From assembly GCF_900217815.1 (NCBI RefSeq), contig NZ_OBMT01000004.1, positions 62,001 through 126,000 on the forward strand: a stretch of DNA of 64,000 nt. Reading direction: 5' to 3'. Under the pieces are notes generated by a model. It had not been told where the DNA came from, searched no databases, and saw only the letters and a program-made list of their open reading frames with translations. The DNA comes from Rhodobacter maris. GTDB taxonomy: Bacteria; Pseudomonadota; Alphaproteobacteria; Rhodobacterales; Rhodobacteraceae. Below, in pieces: positions 18,218-28,141 of the stretch. Within the stretch, counting starts at the first letter, position 1; every line of letters starts with the position of its first letter. The position numbers and the translations under genes were made by a program.

Positions 18218-19030
18218 ATGGATTTTGGCGATATCGAGAGCCGCGGGCTCGTGCTTCTGGGATGCGGCAAGATGGGCTCTGCGCTGCTTGCGGGCTGGCT
18301 GGGCGAGGGGCTCGCGCCTGCCGCCGTGCATGTGGTGGACCCTCATCCTTCGGACTGGCTGAAGGGCACGGGCGTTGCGCTCAATACCCCTCTTCCCGCG
18401 GCCCCCGCGGTGGTGTTGATTGCCGTGAAACCGCAAATGATGGCGGAAGCCCTGCCGATCTTGCAGATGATGGGGGGCGGGGCCACGCTCTTTGTCACCG
18501 TCGCCGCGGGCACGACGCTCGCGACCTATGAGAAGATCCTTGGGCCGACCACGCCTATCGTGCGCGCGATGCCCAACACCCCCGCGGCGATCGGGCGCGG
18601 CATCACCGCAATTTGCGGCAACGCCGTCGCCACCGCAGCGCATCTTGCGGAAGCCGAGGCGCTGCTCTCTGCCGTGGGTCAGGTGGTGCGGCTTGAGGGC
18701 GAGCATCAGATGGATGCCGTCACCGCGCTCTCGGGTTCGGGGCCGGGCTATGTCTTCCACATGATCGAGGCGATGGCGGCAGCGGGCGAAGCGGTCGGCC
18801 TCGCCCCCGATCTGGCGATGACGCTGGCCAAGGCCACGGTCGCCGGCGCGGGCGCGCTGGCCGAAGTGGCCGAGGAGAGCCCGGCGCAACTGCGCCTTGC
18901 CGTCACCTCGCCGGGCGGCACGACCGCCGCGGGGCTTGCCGTGCTGATGGCTGAGCCGGGCGGGCTCACCGATCTGATCACCCGGACCGTCGCCGCCGCC
19001 GAGGCCCGCGGCAAGGAACTTGGCAAATGA
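18218..19030 (+). CDS. proC: Pyrroline-5-carboxylate reductase
   Basis: Last step of proline synthesis, NAD(P)H reduction of pyrroline-5-carboxylate. It is 270 residues from ATG 18218 (AAGGAG ribosome site). It shows the dinucleotide motif LVLLGCGKMGSALLAGWL, the VIAVKPQMM stretch and the ProC signature SGSGPGYVFHMIEAM followed by VTSPGGTTAAGLAVL. It overlaps the next gene by ATGA, forming a coupled chain with the CsaA-like gene and the dehydrogenase. Confidence 0.96.
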   Translation: MDFGDIESRGLVLLGCGKMGSALLAGWLGEGLAPAAVHVVDPHPSDWLKGTGVALNTPLPAAPAVVLIAVKPQMMAEALPILQMMGGGATLFVTVAAGTTLATYEKILGPTTPIVRAMPNTPAAIGRGITAICGNAVATAAHLAEAEALLSAVGQVVRLEGEHQMDAVTALSGSGPGYVFHMIEAMAAAGEAVGLAPDLAMTLAKATVAGAGALAEVAEESPAQLRLAVTSPGGTTAAGLAVLMAEPGGLTDLITRTVAAAEARGKELGK

Positions 19031-19368
19031 GCGATCCGATCAGCTATGACGATTTTGCCAAGGTCGATATCCGTGTTGGCCGGATCGTCGAGGTGCTCCC
19101 CTTCCCCGAGGCGCGCAAACCCGCCTACAAGCTCAAGGTCGATTTTGGCCCGGAAATCGGCGTGAAAAGATCCTCTGCCCAGATCACCGTGCATTATACG
19201 CCCGAGGATCTGCTGGGCCGTCAGGTGCTTGGCGTCGTCAACTTTCCGCCGCGCCAGATCGGCCCCTTCATGTCCGAGGCGCTGGTCCTTGGCCTGCCCG
19301 ATGCCGCGGGCGCCGTGGTGTTGATCGGCCCCGGGCAAGAGGTGCCGCTCGGCGGGCGGATGTTCTGA
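19027..19368 (+). CDS. csaA: tRNA-binding domain protein, CsaA-like
   Basis: A 113-residue single OB-fold protein of the CsaA type, reported in Bacillus as an export-related chaperone and able to bind tRNA. The motifs FAKVDIRVGRIVEVLPFPEA, then YKLKVDFGPEIGVKRSSAQI, VVNFPPRQIGPFMSEALVLG and PLGGRMF cover the whole domain, and the length is typical. The start overlaps proC (ATGA) and the stop overlaps the following gene (TGATG). Role in this organism not shown. Confidence 0.9.
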   Translation: MSDPISYDDFAKVDIRVGRIVEVLPFPEARKPAYKLKVDFGPEIGVKRSSAQITVHYTPEDLLGRQVLGVVNFPPRQIGPFMSEALVLGLPDAAGAVVLIGPGQEVPLGGRMF

Positions 19369-20309
19369 TGCGGCTTCTCGTCACCCGTGCCCAGACGCCC
19401 CGCGTCACCGAAATCCTGCGCAGGGAATTCGACGCCGAGTTCCGCACCATCGATGCGCCAATGCAGTTGGGCGAGGCACAAGCCGCACTCGCTGATTATG
19501 ATGCGCTCCTGCCCACGCTTGGCGACCGTTTCCCCACAGAGGCCTTTGCGGGCCGCCCCCGCGCCAAGCTTTTGGCAAATTTCGGCGTCGGCGTGAACCA
19601 TATCGATCTTGCCGCCGCCCGCGCGGCGGGGGTGGCCGTCACCAACACCCCCGGCGCCGTCACTGATGCCACCGCCGATATTGCGATGATGCTGGTCTTG
19701 ATGTCGGCGCGCCGGGCCTCGGAGGGCGAGCGGATGCTGCGCGCAGGCCAATGGACCGGCTGGGCGCCCACACAAATGCTTGGCGCGCATGTCAGCGGCA
19801 AGCGCCTTGGAGTGCTCGGCATGGGGCGGATTGGCCAAGCCATTGCAAAACGCGCCCATTTCGGCTTCGGGATGGAGGTCTTCTACACCTCCCGCAGCCC
19901 GAAGGATCTGCCCTTTCCGGCGTGCCCCCTGTCCTTGGCCGCGCTCCTCGAAACGGTCGATTTCCTTGTGCTCGCCGTGCCCGCCACGGCGGAAACGCGC
20001 GGCATCATCGGTGCGGGGGAACTGGCGCAGATGCGCCCCCATGCGCATCTGATCAACATCGCGCGCGGCGATGTGGTCGACGAGGCGGCGCTGATCGCAG
20101 CCCTTGAAGCGCGCACCATCGGTGGCGCCGGGCTCGATGTCTATGCCAACGAGCCCGAGGTGCCCGCGCCCCTCCGCACCCTCGACAACGTCACGCTGCT
20201 TCCCCATCTCGGCACCGCAACCGAGCAGGTGCGCGACGCGATGGGAATGATGGCGGTGGAGAACCTGCGCGCCTTCCGCGACGGCAGGCCGCTTCCGAAC
20301 GCCCTCTAG
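19368..20309 (+). CDS. D-2-hydroxyacid dehydrogenase (glycerate/glyoxylate reductase type)
   Basis: NAD(P)-dependent D-2-hydroxyacid dehydrogenase of 313 residues. Visible are the substrate loop LANFGVGVNHIDLAAARAAG, the Rossmann motif LGVLGMGRIGQAIAKRAHFG, the catalytic Arg in NIARGDVVDE, the Glu in VYANEPEVP and the His in LPHLGTAT. The sequence is closest in feel to D-glycerate dehydrogenase / glyoxylate reductase, which interconverts glyoxylate or hydroxypyruvate and the hydroxyacid. The substrate cannot be proven by reading. It is the third gene of the coupled proC-csaA chain (TGATG overlap). Confidence 0.9.
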   Translation: MRLLVTRAQTPRVTEILRREFDAEFRTIDAPMQLGEAQAALADYDALLPTLGDRFPTEAFAGRPRAKLLANFGVGVNHIDLAAARAAGVAVTNTPGAVTDATADIAMMLVLMSARRASEGERMLRAGQWTGWAPTQMLGAHVSGKRLGVLGMGRIGQAIAKRAHFGFGMEVFYTSRSPKDLPFPACPLSLAALLETVDFLVLAVPATAETRGIIGAGELAQMRPHAHLINIARGDVVDEAALIAALEARTIGGAGLDVYANEPEVPAPLRTLDNVTLLPHLGTATEQVRDAMGMMAVENLRAFRDGRPLPNAL

Positions 20310-20366
20310 GCGCTTGACCTTCCCGCGCCGCCAGCGGAATTTGACCGGCAAACGGGAGGAACCGTC

Positions 20367-21485
20367 ATGCATCAGCCTGCCATCACCGCCACCGGCGTCT
20401 TTGTGCCGCCGGACACGATTTCGAACGACGAACTGGTCGTTGCCTTCAACGCTTATGCGGATCGGTTCAATGCCGAACATGCGGCGGAAATCGCAGCGGG
20501 CGCGCTGGCCGAAGTGCCCCATTCCTCCTCGGAGTTCATCCACAAGGCCTCCGGGATCGAGAGCCGCTATGTGATGGACCGCACCGGCGTGCTCGACCCG
20601 GCCCGGATGTATCCGCATCTGCGCCAGCGCTCGGATGACGAACCCGGGATCATGGCGGAAATGGCCGTGGATGCCTGCGAAAAGGCGCTCACCAAGGCCG
20701 GGCGGACCGGCGCCGAGGTCGATCTGGTGATCTGTGCCGCCTCCAACATGGAGCGCGCCTATCCGGCGGTGGCGATCGAGATTCAACAGCTTCTGGGCGC
20801 GGGCGGCTTTGCCTTCGACATGAACGTGGCCTGCTCCTCGGCCACTTTCGGGATTCAGGCCGCGGCAGACATGATCCGCGCGGGCTCTGTGCGCCGCGCG
20901 CTGGTGGTGAACCCGGAGATCACCTCAGGCCATCTGGAATGGCGCGACCGGGATTGCCATTTCATCTTTGGCGACGTGGCCACCGCCACGCTGATCGAGC
21001 GCGTCGACGATGCCCAAAGCGGTTTTGTGATCCGCTCCAGCCGCTGCGGCACCGAGTTTTCCAACCACATCCGCAACAACAACGGCTTTTTGCGCCGCAC
21101 CCGGCCCGACGGGATGGCAGACCGGCGCGACATGCAGTTCATGCAGGAGGGCCGCAAGGTCTTCAAGGAAGTGCTGCCGCTTGTCTGTGCGCATATCCAG
21201 CATCATCTGGACGACACCGGCGTGGCGGCAAACCGGCTCAAGCGGCTCTGGCTGCATCAGGCCAACAAGACGATGAACGATTTCATTGGCCGCAAGGTGC
21301 TCGGGCGCGACCCGGAGCCGGGCGAGCAACCCAATATCTTGCAGGAATTCGCCAATACCTCCTCGGCGGGCTCGATCATCGCCTTTGATCGGTTCTCGGA
21401 GGATTTTGCGCCCGGCGAGATGGGGCTCATTTGCTCCTTCGGCGCGGGCTATTCGGTCGGCTCGGTGATCGTCGAGAAATATTGA
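20367..21485 (+). CDS. Beta-ketoacyl-ACP synthase III-like (FabH family)
   Basis: Thiolase-fold condensing enzyme with the KAS III triad: Cys156 in MNVACSSATFGIQ, His in LWLHQANKTMNDF, Asn in EFANTSSAGSII. At 372 residues it is longer than housekeeping FabH (about 320). It has an inserted N-terminal segment (FNAYADRFNAEHAAEIAAG) found in the long-chain or alternative-starter FabH subgroup. Likely role: condensing an acyl-CoA primer with malonyl-ACP. The primer is unknown. GGGAGGAACCGTC precedes the ATG. It converges with gcvP across a hairpin terminator. Confidence 0.88.
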   Translation: MHQPAITATGVFVPPDTISNDELVVAFNAYADRFNAEHAAEIAAGALAEVPHSSSEFIHKASGIESRYVMDRTGVLDPARMYPHLRQRSDDEPGIMAEMAVDACEKALTKAGRTGAEVDLVICAASNMERAYPAVAIEIQQLLGAGGFAFDMNVACSSATFGIQAAADMIRAGSVRRALVVNPEITSGHLEWRDRDCHFIFGDVATATLIERVDDAQSGFVIRSSRCGTEFSNHIRNNNGFLRRTRPDGMADRRDMQFMQEGRKVFKEVLPLVCAHIQHHLDDTGVAANRLKRLWLHQANKTMNDFIGRKVLGRDPEPGEQPNILQEFANTSSAGSIIAFDRFSEDFAPGEMGLICSFGAGYSVGSVIVEKY

Positions 21486-21490
21486 GGGCA

Positions 21491-21519
21491 CTGGCCGAGG
21501 GGGCCCGCCCCCCGGCCAG
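21491..21519. terminator. Bidirectional hairpin between KAS III gene and gcvP
   Basis: A 12-bp stem CTGGCCG(A)GGGGG / CCCCCCGGCCAG with one bulged A and a short loop lies between the stops of two convergent genes, 6 and 10 bases from them. Confidence 0.7.
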
Positions 21520-21528
21520 CAAATAGCC

Positions 21529-24363
21529 TTATTCCGCCGCCCAGGCCTCCAGCGGCGGGCAGGTGCACACAAGGTTGCGGTCGCCATAAGCGTTGTCGAC
21601 CCGGCCCACCGGCGGCCAGTATTTGTCGACCCGGAAGGCGCCGGGCGGGAAGCAGCCCTGCTCGCGCGAATAGGGGCGATCCCACTCCGCAACAAGGTCT
21701 TCGACCGTGTGGGGGGCGTGGCGCAGCGGGCTGTCTTCCGCCGAGATCCGGCCCTCGGCCACGTCGCGCACCTCCGCGCGGATCGCCTCAAGCGCGGCGA
21801 TGAAACGGTCCAGCTCCGCCTTGGTCTCGCTTTCGGTCGGCTCCACCATCAGCGTTCCCGCCACCGGCCAGCTCATCGTTGGCGCGTGGAAACCATTGTC
21901 GATCAGCCGCTTGGCAATATCGTCCACGGTCACGCCCACATCTGCAAAGGGCCGCGTGTCAAGAATGCACTCATGCGCCACCCGGCCCCGGTTCCCCATG
22001 AAGAGGATCGGATAGGAGGCACGCAGCCGCGCCGCGATATAGTTGGCGTTCAAGATCGCCACGCGGGTCGCCTGCGCAAGCCCCGCGCCCCCCATCATCA
22101 GGCAATAGGCCCAGGAGATCAAGAGCACCGAGGCCGAGCCATAGGGGGCGGCAGAGACCGCACCGGGCTTGCCATCGGTTTCCGAATGCCCCGGCAGGAA
22201 GGGGGCCAGATGCGCCTTCACGCCAATCGGCCCCATGCCCGGCCCGCCACCGCCATGAGGAATGGCAAAGGTCTTGTGCAGGTTGAGGTGGCTCACATCC
22301 GAGCCGCATTCCCCCGGCCGCACAAGCCCCACAAGCGCGTTCATGTTCGCGCCGTCAAGATAGACCTGCCCGCCATGCTCATGCGTGATCTGGCAGATCG
22401 TCTTCACCGTTTCCTCAAACACCCCATGCGTCGAGGGATAGGTGATCATGCAGGCGGCGAGCGTGTCGCCCGCAGCGGCCGCCTTGGCGGCAAAATCTTC
22501 GATATCCACGTCGCCGTTGGGGGCGGATTTCACCACCACGACCTTCATCCCCGCCATCGCTGCCGAGGCCGGGTTAGTGCCATGCGCCGACATCGGGATC
22601 AGGCAGACATCGCGCTGCGTATCGCCGCGCGAGCGGTGATAGGCGGCAATCGTCATCAGCCCGGCATATTCGCCCTGCGCGCCCGAGTTCGGCTGCATCG
22701 AAAAAGCATCGTAACCAGTGATCTCGCACAGCTTCGCCGTCAGATCCTCGATCATCTCGGCATAGCCCCCGGCCTGATCGGCAGGCACGAACGGGTGGAG
22801 CGAGTTGAAGCGGTGCCAGGTGAGCGGCGCCATCTCGGCGGCGGCGTTGAGCTTCATCGTGCAGGAGCCAAGCGGGATCATCGCCCGGTCAAGCGCGAGA
22901 TCGCGGTCCGAGAGGCGGCGCATGTAGCGCATCATCTCGCTCTCGGCGCGGTTCATGTGAAAGACCGGATGGGTCAGATAGTCCGTTTCGCGCAGCATCT
23001 CCTCGGGGAAGCCCAGATGCGTGCCCGCGGGCGGCGGATCGGAGATGCCAAAGGCCGCAAGCACCCGCGCGATCACATCGTCATCGGTGAGTTCGTCCAC
23101 CGAGATGCCAACGCGCCCCTCGCCCACCTTGCGGAAGTTGAGCCCGTTTTGCCGCGCCGCCGCCATGATGCCCATCTGCCCCACGCCCACGCGCACGGTG
23201 ATCGTGTCAAAATAGGCCTGCGGCGCCACATCGGCGCCCGCAGCGACCAGCGCATCATGCAGCCGCACCGCGTTGAAATGCACCCGCTCGGCAATGGCGC
23301 GCAGCCCCATGGGCCCGTGGAACACCGCATAAAAGCTCGCCATCACCGCCAGCAGCGCCTGCGCGGTGCACACGTTCGAGGTGGCCTTCTCGCGGCGGAT
23401 ATGCTGCTCGCGGGTTTGCAGCGCGAGCCGGTAAGCCTTGTTGCCGCGCGCGTCGATCGACACGCCGACGATCCGCCCCGGCATCGTGCGCTTGAGCGCA
23501 TCGCGGCACGCCATGAAGGCGGCATGCGGGCCACCATAGCCCATCGGCACGCCAAAGCGCTGCGCCGAGCCCACGGCAATATCGGCCCCCATCGCGCCCG
23601 GCTCCTTCAGAAGGCAGAGCGCCAGAAGGTCCGTTGCCATCACCGCTATGCCGCCGGCGGCATGCAGCATGGCGATGTAATCGGTGAAATCGCGCACATG
23701 GCCATAGGTGCCCGGATATTGGAAGATCGCGCCAAACACCTGATCGGGCAGCATCTCGTCGGGCTGGCCCTTGACGATGGTGATGCCAAACGGCGCGGCG
23801 CGGGTCTCCAGCACGTCGACCGTCTGCGGATGCAGGTTGAGATCGACAAAAAACGCCTGCGCCTTCGATTTCGAGGCGCGATGCGCCATCATCATCGCCT
23901 CGGCGGCGGCGGTGGATTCGTCAAGCAGGCTCGCATTCGCCACCGGCAGGCCGGTCAGATCCGCCACCATGGTCTGATAGTTCAAGAGCGCCTCGAGCCG
24001 CCCTTGCGCGATTTCCGGCTGGTAGGGCGTGTAGGCGGTATACCAGGCCGGGTTTTCAAGGATGTTGCGCTGAATGACCGGCGGCGTCGCGGTGCCGTAA
24101 TAGCCCTGCCCGATCAGCGAGGTCATCACCTGGTTCTTCTTCTGCACTTCGCGCAGCTTGTCGAGGAGCGCATGTTCCGTCATCGGCGCCCAGGAAAGCG
24201 GCGTCGATTGCCGGATCGCCTGCGGCACCGTCTCGTCGATCAGCGCCTCGAGCGAGGGCACCCCCACCACCTTGAGCATCTCCTCCATCTCGGCCGGGCT
24301 CGGCCCGATATGGCGGCGGTTGGCAAAATCGTAAGTATCGTAACGGGTGGGGGTGAAGGCCAT
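21529..24363 (-). CDS. gcvP: Glycine dehydrogenase (decarboxylating), P-protein
   Basis: PLP-dependent P-protein of the glycine cleavage system: it decarboxylates glycine and passes the aminomethyl group to lipoyl-GcvH. At 944 residues it is the full-length homodimeric form. The N-terminal half has [17 protein letters not shown] and [20 protein letters not shown]. The C-terminal half has the PLP-lysine motif [21 protein letters not shown] start at ATG 24363, which follows the gcvH stop by 4 bases, so gcvH and gcvP are translated together. It is the third gene of gcvTHP, under the glycine riboswitch at 25905-26084. Confidence 0.97.
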   Translation of the reverse strand: MAFTPTRYDTYDFANRRHIGPSPAEMEEMLKVVGVPSLEALIDETVPQAIRQSTPLSWAPMTEHALLDKLREVQKKNQVMTSLIGQGYYGTATPPVIQRNILENPAWYTAYTPYQPEIAQGRLEALLNYQTMVADLTGLPVANASLLDESTAAAEAMMMAHRASKSKAQAFFVDLNLHPQTVDVLETRAAPFGITIVKGQPDEMLPDQVFGAIFQYPGTYGHVRDFTDYIAMLHAAGGIAVMATDLLALCLLKEPGAMGADIAVGSAQRFGVPMGYGGPHAAFMACRDALKRTMPGRIVGVSIDARGNKAYRLALQTREQHIRREKATSNVCTAQALLAVMASFYAVFHGPMGLRAIAERVHFNAVRLHDALVAAGADVAPQAYFDTITVRVGVGQMGIMAAARQNGLNFRKVGEGRVGISVDELTDDDVIARVLAAFGISDPPPAGTHLGFPEEMLRETDYLTHPVFHMNRAESEMMRYMRRLSDRDLALDRAMIPLGSCTMKLNAAAEMAPLTWHRFNSLHPFVPADQAGGYAEMIEDLTAKLCEITGYDAFSMQPNSGAQGEYAGLMTIAAYHRSRGDTQRDVCLIPMSAHGTNPASAAMAGMKVVVVKSAPNGDVDIEDFAAKAAAAGDTLAACMITYPSTHGVFEETVKTICQITHEHGGQVYLDGANMNALVGLVRPGECGSDVSHLNLHKTFAIPHGGGGPGMGPIGVKAHLAPFLPGHSETDGKPGAVSAAPYGSASVLLISWAYCLMMGGAGLAQATRVAILNANYIAARLRASYPILFMGNRGRVAHECILDTRPFADVGVTVDDIAKRLIDNGFHAPTMSWPVAGTLMVEPTESETKAELDRFIAALEAIRAEVRDVAEGRISAEDSPLRHAPHTVEDLVAEWDRPYSREQGCFPPGAFRVDKYWPPVGRVDNAYGDRNLVCTCPPLEAWAAE

Positions 24364-24367
24364 GATC

Positions 24368-24730
24368 TTACCCGATAAAAGCTTTGTAGGCGGCTTCGTC
24401 CATAAAGCCATTGACGGCACTCGCATCGGCCGGGCGGATCTTGAAGAACCACGCCGACATCGGATCGTCGTTCACCGCGCCGGGGGTATCGGGCAGCGCC
24501 TCGTTCACCTCGACGATCTCGCCTGCGAGCGGCGCGAGGATGTCCGAAGCGGCCTTGACCGACTCGATCACGCAGATCTCCTCGCCCGGCGCGACCGTGC
24601 GCCCCGCTTCGGGCAACTCGACATAGACCACGTCGCCGAGTTGCTCGGAGGCGTGTTCGGTGATGCCGACAACCAAAAGATCGCCCTCGGGGCGCAGCCA
24701 TTCATGGTCTTCGGTGAAACGGATCGTCAT
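24368..24730 (-). CDS. gcvH: Glycine cleavage system H protein
   Basis: Lipoyl carrier that shuttles the aminomethyl intermediate between P-, T- and L-proteins. It has 120 residues with the lipoylated Lys59 in [12 protein letters not shown], and the family start [13 protein letters not shown]. It is 9 bases downstream of gcvT and 4 bases upstream of gcvP. The L-protein (lpd) is not in the operon, as is usual. Confidence 0.97.
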   Translation of the reverse strand: MTIRFTEDHEWLRPEGDLLVVGITEHASEQLGDVVYVELPEAGRTVAPGEEICVIESVKAASDILAPLAGEIVEVNEALPDTPGAVNDDPMSAWFFKIRPADASAVNGFMDEAAYKAFIG

Positions 24731-24739
24731 GGTCGCTCC

Positions 24740-25849
24740 TCAGCGTTTGTAGCGTGTGGGATGGAAAGGCAGGGCCGTGATGCGCGCGGGCAGGCGTTTG
24801 CCGCGGATCTCGCCATAAACAGTGGCGCCCTCGGCGAGGGTCGCGGGCAGGTAGGCCATCGCCATCGGCGCCTCGATCGAGGGGCCAAAGCCGCCCGAGG
24901 TGATGGTGCCGATCGGGCTTCCGCCCTCCGCTTCGGCATAAATCTCAACGCCTTCGCGCATCGGCGCGCGGCCTTCGGGGCGCAGCCCCACGCGCTTGCT
25001 GGCGGGGCCCTCAGCAAGCTCGCGCAAAATCCGCTCGGCACCGGGGAAGCCCCCCGCCCGCGCGCCGCCCGCACGACGCGCCTTCTGGATCGCCCAGGCG
25101 AGCCCCGCCGCGACGGGCGAGGTGGTGGTGTCGATGTCATGGCCATAAAGCGGCAACCCGGCCTCAAGGCGCAGGCTGTCGCGCGCGCCAAGGCCGATGG
25201 GTGCAACCTCTTCCATCGCAAGAAGGGCCTCGGCAAAGGCTGCGATCACCGCATCGGGCACGGAAATCTCGAACCCGTCCTCGCCGGTATAGCCCGAGCG
25301 GGAGACCCAGATATCTTCCCCCTGCCACAGGAAGGTCGCCACATCCATGAAGCGCATCGCCGCCACGCCGGGAAGAAGCCGTTGGAGCGCGGCCTCCGCC
25401 GCCGGGCCTTGCAGCGCCAGAAGGCCGCGACCGGTGACAACGGTGACGCCCGGCACATGCGCGTTCAGATGTGCAATATCGGCCTCGGCACAGGCGGCGT
25501 TGACCACGAGAAAGAGATGATCGCCACGGTTCGACACCATCAGGTCATCGAGGATGCCGCCCGCGTCATTGGTGAACATCGCATAGCGCTGCCGGTTGAG
25601 CTCGAGCCCGGCAATATCGACCGGCACCAGCGCCTCGAGCGCGGCCACGGCCCCCGCGGGCAGCATCACCTGCCCCATATGCCCGACATCGAAAAGCCCG
25701 GCAGCGGCGCGGGTGTGCAGATGCTCCTTCAGCACCCCCATCGGGTAGCTCACAGGCATGCTCCAGCCCGCGAAGGGAACCATCTTGGCTCCAAGTTTCA
25801 CATGCAGATCGTGAAGCGCCGTGCGCTTCAGCCCCGTATCCCCGGCCAT
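24740..25849 (-). CDS. gcvT: Aminomethyltransferase, T-protein
   Basis: Tetrahydrofolate-dependent T-protein that releases ammonia and forms methylene-THF from aminomethyl-GcvH. It is 369 residues from ATG 25849, chosen for its GGAGGGTGAC ribosome site. Recognisable are LKRTALHDLHVKLGAKMVPF, GLFDVGHMGQVML near residue 60 and YTGEDGFEISVP near 190. It is the first gene of gcvTHP. About 60 bases separate it from the riboswitch, enough for an expression platform (a CGGTGCCGGGGAACCG hairpin lies just before the ribosome site). Confidence 0.96.
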   Translation of the reverse strand: MAGDTGLKRTALHDLHVKLGAKMVPFAGWSMPVSYPMGVLKEHLHTRAAAGLFDVGHMGQVMLPAGAVAALEALVPVDIAGLELNRQRYAMFTNDAGGILDDLMVSNRGDHLFLVVNAACAEADIAHLNAHVPGVTVVTGRGLLALQGPAAEAALQRLLPGVAAMRFMDVATFLWQGEDIWVSRSGYTGEDGFEISVPDAVIAAFAEALLAMEEVAPIGLGARDSLRLEAGLPLYGHDIDTTTSPVAAGLAWAIQKARRAGGARAGGFPGAERILRELAEGPASKRVGLRPEGRAPMREGVEIYAEAEGGSPIGTITSGGFGPSIEAPMAMAYLPATLAEGATVYGEIRGKRLPARITALPFHPTRYKR

Positions 25850-25904
25850 GTCACCCTCCAGCCGGTTCCCCGGCACCGAATCCCTGGGCTTGCGCCCGCT
25901 CGAT

Positions 25905-26084
25905 GCCCCCCCTGTCCTTGCCTGTTCAGGCGCCTGAGATCGTTATCCCTTCGGCGGGCCTCTCTAGGAGGCCTCTCTCCAGAGTTCTTGCCGGGTCGGT
26001 CCTTTTGCCTGAGAGTTTACCGGGGCGGTTGCTCCTTCGGCCCTGACCTTGCGGCCAGTGTCTCCCGATCCTGACCTCTCCCGC
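25905..26084 (-). promoter_or_regulatory. Tandem glycine riboswitch upstream of gcvTHP
   Basis: Read on the minus strand, two consecutive glycine aptamers are visible. The first contains GGCCGAAGGAGCAA, then AAACTCTCAGGCAAAAGGAC and ends ACTCTGGAGAG. The second follows directly with GCCGAAGGGATAACG, ATCTCAGGCGCCTGAACAGG and CAAGGACAGGG. These are the hallmark conserved cores of the gcvT element, which in many bacteria turns on glycine cleavage genes when glycine is abundant. Both aptamers appear intact, but the second core has ATCTCAGGC where AAACTCTCAGGC is usual. Confidence 0.96.
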
Positions 26085-26265
26085 ATAGCCGAGGCCGCGA
26101 CACTCTGGCAAGGGGGAAAAGCAAATCCGACGCTTTGCGGCCAAAACCGACACGGATCAGGTCGCAAATGCAAAAACCGCGCCAATCTCGCAAAACCGAC
26201 ACCGCAAAAGCAAACAGGGCCGGAGCCCGACCCTGTTCATCTTGCTCCAAATATCCCACGGGGGT

Positions 26266-26286
26266 CCGGGGGTGTGAAACCCCCGG
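26266..26286 (-). terminator. Hairpin after gltX
   Basis: A 7-bp stem CCGGGGG / CCCCCGG with the loop TGTGAAA lies 9 bases past the gltX stop. The flanking ATATCCCACGGGGGTCC is shared with the element at 57045-57104. The gcvT promoter must lie between here and the riboswitch (26085-26265); I could not single it out. Confidence 0.6.
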
Positions 26287-26295
26287 CGCGCGGCC

Positions 26296-27624
26296 TCAGC
26301 CCTTCGCGCGGACCTTTTGCAAAAGCGGCATGAGATCCGCCATTTCAGGCCCATGCGCCTGCCCGGTGAGCGCGAGCCGCAGCGGCATGAAAAGCCCCTT
26401 GCCCTTGCGCCCGGTCGCCTCTTTCACCTGCGCCGTCCATTCGCTCCAGGTGGTGGCGGCAAAGGGCGGTTCGGGCAGAAGCGCCATCGCGGCGGCGATA
26501 AACTCGGCATCCTCGGGCGCGATCACCGGCTCGGCGCCTTCGAGCACCAGCTCGGCCCAATGCTTGAGGTCCGAAAGCTTGTCGATATTCTTCGAGGCGA
26601 CGGCCCAGAACTGCTCCGCCATCCCCTCCGCAATGCCAAGGGCGCGGATCTCGTCGGCCACTGCCGCATAGGGCAGATGCTGGTTGCGTGCACGCGTCAG
26701 CGGGATCAGGTCCTCGGGGTCGAATTTCGTCGGCGCCGCGCCGAACTGGCTCAGATCAAACCCTTCGGCGATTTCCTCAAGGCTCATCTTCAGCTCGACC
26801 GGCTGGCTCGAGCCAAGCCGCGCCATCATCGACAACAGCGCCTCGGGGGCGATGCCACTGGCGCGCAGATCGCGGATGGAGAGCGCGCCGAGCCGCTTGG
26901 AAAGCTCCTCGCCCTTCGCCCCGGTCAAAAGCGAATGGTGGGCAAAGGCGGGCGCCTTGCCGCCCAAAGCCTCGATGATCTGGATCTGGGTCGCGGTATT
27001 CGTCACATGGTCGGCGCCGCGCACGATATGGGTCACGCCCATCTGCAAATCGTCGACCGAAGAGGCGAAGGTGTAAAGCACCTGCCCGCCCGCCTTGATC
27101 AGGACCGGGTCGGAAACCGAGGCCGCGTCGATTGATATGTCTCCGATGATGCCGTCTTTCCACTCGATCCGGGTGAGATCGAGCAGAAAGCGCCAATAGC
27201 CCTCGCGGCCCTCGTCGCGGAACTTCGCCTTGTCATCCTCGGTGAGTTTCAGCGCCGCGCGGTCATAGACCGGGGGCTTGTGCATGTTTAGAAGCTTCTT
27301 GCGCTTCAGATCAAGCTCGGTCGGGCTCTCGAAACATTCGTAAAGCCGCCCCATGCCGCGCAGGCTCTCGGCCGCGGCCTCATAGCGGTCGAACCGGGCC
27401 GACTGGCGCTCCTCCCGATCCCAGGTGAGGCCGAGCCATTCGAGATCCGCTTTCAGCGCATCCACATATTCCTGCTTCGAGCGCTCAAGATCAGTGTCGT
27501 CGATGCGCAAGATGAAGGTGCCGCCAGCCTTGCGGGCGACGAGATAGTTCATCAGCGCGGTGCGCAGGTTGCCAACGTGGATATAGCCGGTCGGCGAGGG
27601 GGCGAAGCGGGTCACAACGGTCAT
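26296..27624 (-). CDS. gltX: Glutamate--tRNA ligase
   Basis: Class I aminoacyl-tRNA synthetase charging tRNA-Glu (or tRNA-Gln in organisms using the transamidation route). It is 442 residues from ATG 27624 (CAGGAGACCGCC upstream). The HIGH-type motif is in FAPSPTGYIHVGNLRTALMN, and the KMSKS-type motif in KGEELSKRLGALSI. The ILRIDDTDLERSKQEYVDAL stretch is typical. The length matches one of the two GltX classes often present in Rhodobacterales, so it may be either a general or a tRNA-Gln-biased enzyme. Divergent from a small metallopeptidase gene. Confidence 0.95.
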   Translation of the reverse strand: MTVVTRFAPSPTGYIHVGNLRTALMNYLVARKAGGTFILRIDDTDLERSKQEYVDALKADLEWLGLTWDREERQSARFDRYEAAAESLRGMGRLYECFESPTELDLKRKKLLNMHKPPVYDRAALKLTEDDKAKFRDEGREGYWRFLLDLTRIEWKDGIIGDISIDAASVSDPVLIKAGGQVLYTFASSVDDLQMGVTHIVRGADHVTNTATQIQIIEALGGKAPAFAHHSLLTGAKGEELSKRLGALSIRDLRASGIAPEALLSMMARLGSSQPVELKMSLEEIAEGFDLSQFGAAPTKFDPEDLIPLTRARNQHLPYAAVADEIRALGIAEGMAEQFWAVASKNIDKLSDLKHWAELVLEGAEPVIAPEDAEFIAAAMALLPEPPFAATTWSEWTAQVKEATGRKGKGLFMPLRLALTGQAHGPEMADLMPLLQKVRAKG

Positions 27625-27721
27625 GGCGGTCTCCTGTTGCAGTTCCTCTTTCACAGGCGGGCCGTTTTGTCCATATCGGGAAGGGCGCGGCGGGGCTGCG
27701 CATTGGTAAGGGAGCCGTGAG

Positions 27722-28126
27722 GTGGAGCAGTGGACAGGCCGCGAGGCGCCAAGCCTCGAAGACATCGAGGCAATGGCCGAGGCGGCGCGCGCTGACCTGC
27801 CCGAGGCGTTCCGCCCGGCCGCGGGCGCGGTGGTGCTGCGGGTGGAGGATTTTGCCCCCGATGCGCTCCTCGACGAGATGGGGATCGAGGATCCGTTCGA
27901 GCTGACCGGCCTTTACGAGGGCGTGCCGATGACGGAAAAATCCGTCTCCGACCCGAGCGGCCCCGATGTGATCTGGCTCTTCCGCCGCCCGATCCTCGAT
28001 GAATGGGCGGCGCGCGGCGATGTGAACCTTGATGCGCTCGTCGCCCATGTCTTCGTGCATGAGATGGCGCATCACTTCGGCTGGTCGGATGGCGATATCG
28101 CCAGCATCGACCGCTGGTGGGAATAG
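27722..28126 (+). CDS. Metallopeptidase family protein (zincin fold, DUF1025-like)
   Basis: A 134-residue protein with the zinc motif HEMAHHFGWSD (His113, Glu114, His117, Asp123), the HExxHxxGxxD signature of short zincin-like proteins widespread in alphaproteobacteria and actinobacteria. The segment ELTGLYEGVPMTEKS is typical of the family. The GTG start at 27722 has an AAGGGAG ribosome site 7 bases upstream. No signal peptide. Activity and substrate are unknown. Confidence 0.88.
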   Translation: MEQWTGREAPSLEDIEAMAEAARADLPEAFRPAAGAVVLRVEDFAPDALLDEMGIEDPFELTGLYEGVPMTEKSVSDPSGPDVIWLFRRPILDEWAARGDVNLDALVAHVFVHEMAHHFGWSDGDIASIDRWWE

Positions 28127-28141
28127 GGCCGTAGCGGTGCC

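Noticed and set aside
21709-24378. An 889-codon open frame antisense to gcvP
   Set aside because: Shadow of gcvP codon bias; no recognisable domain.
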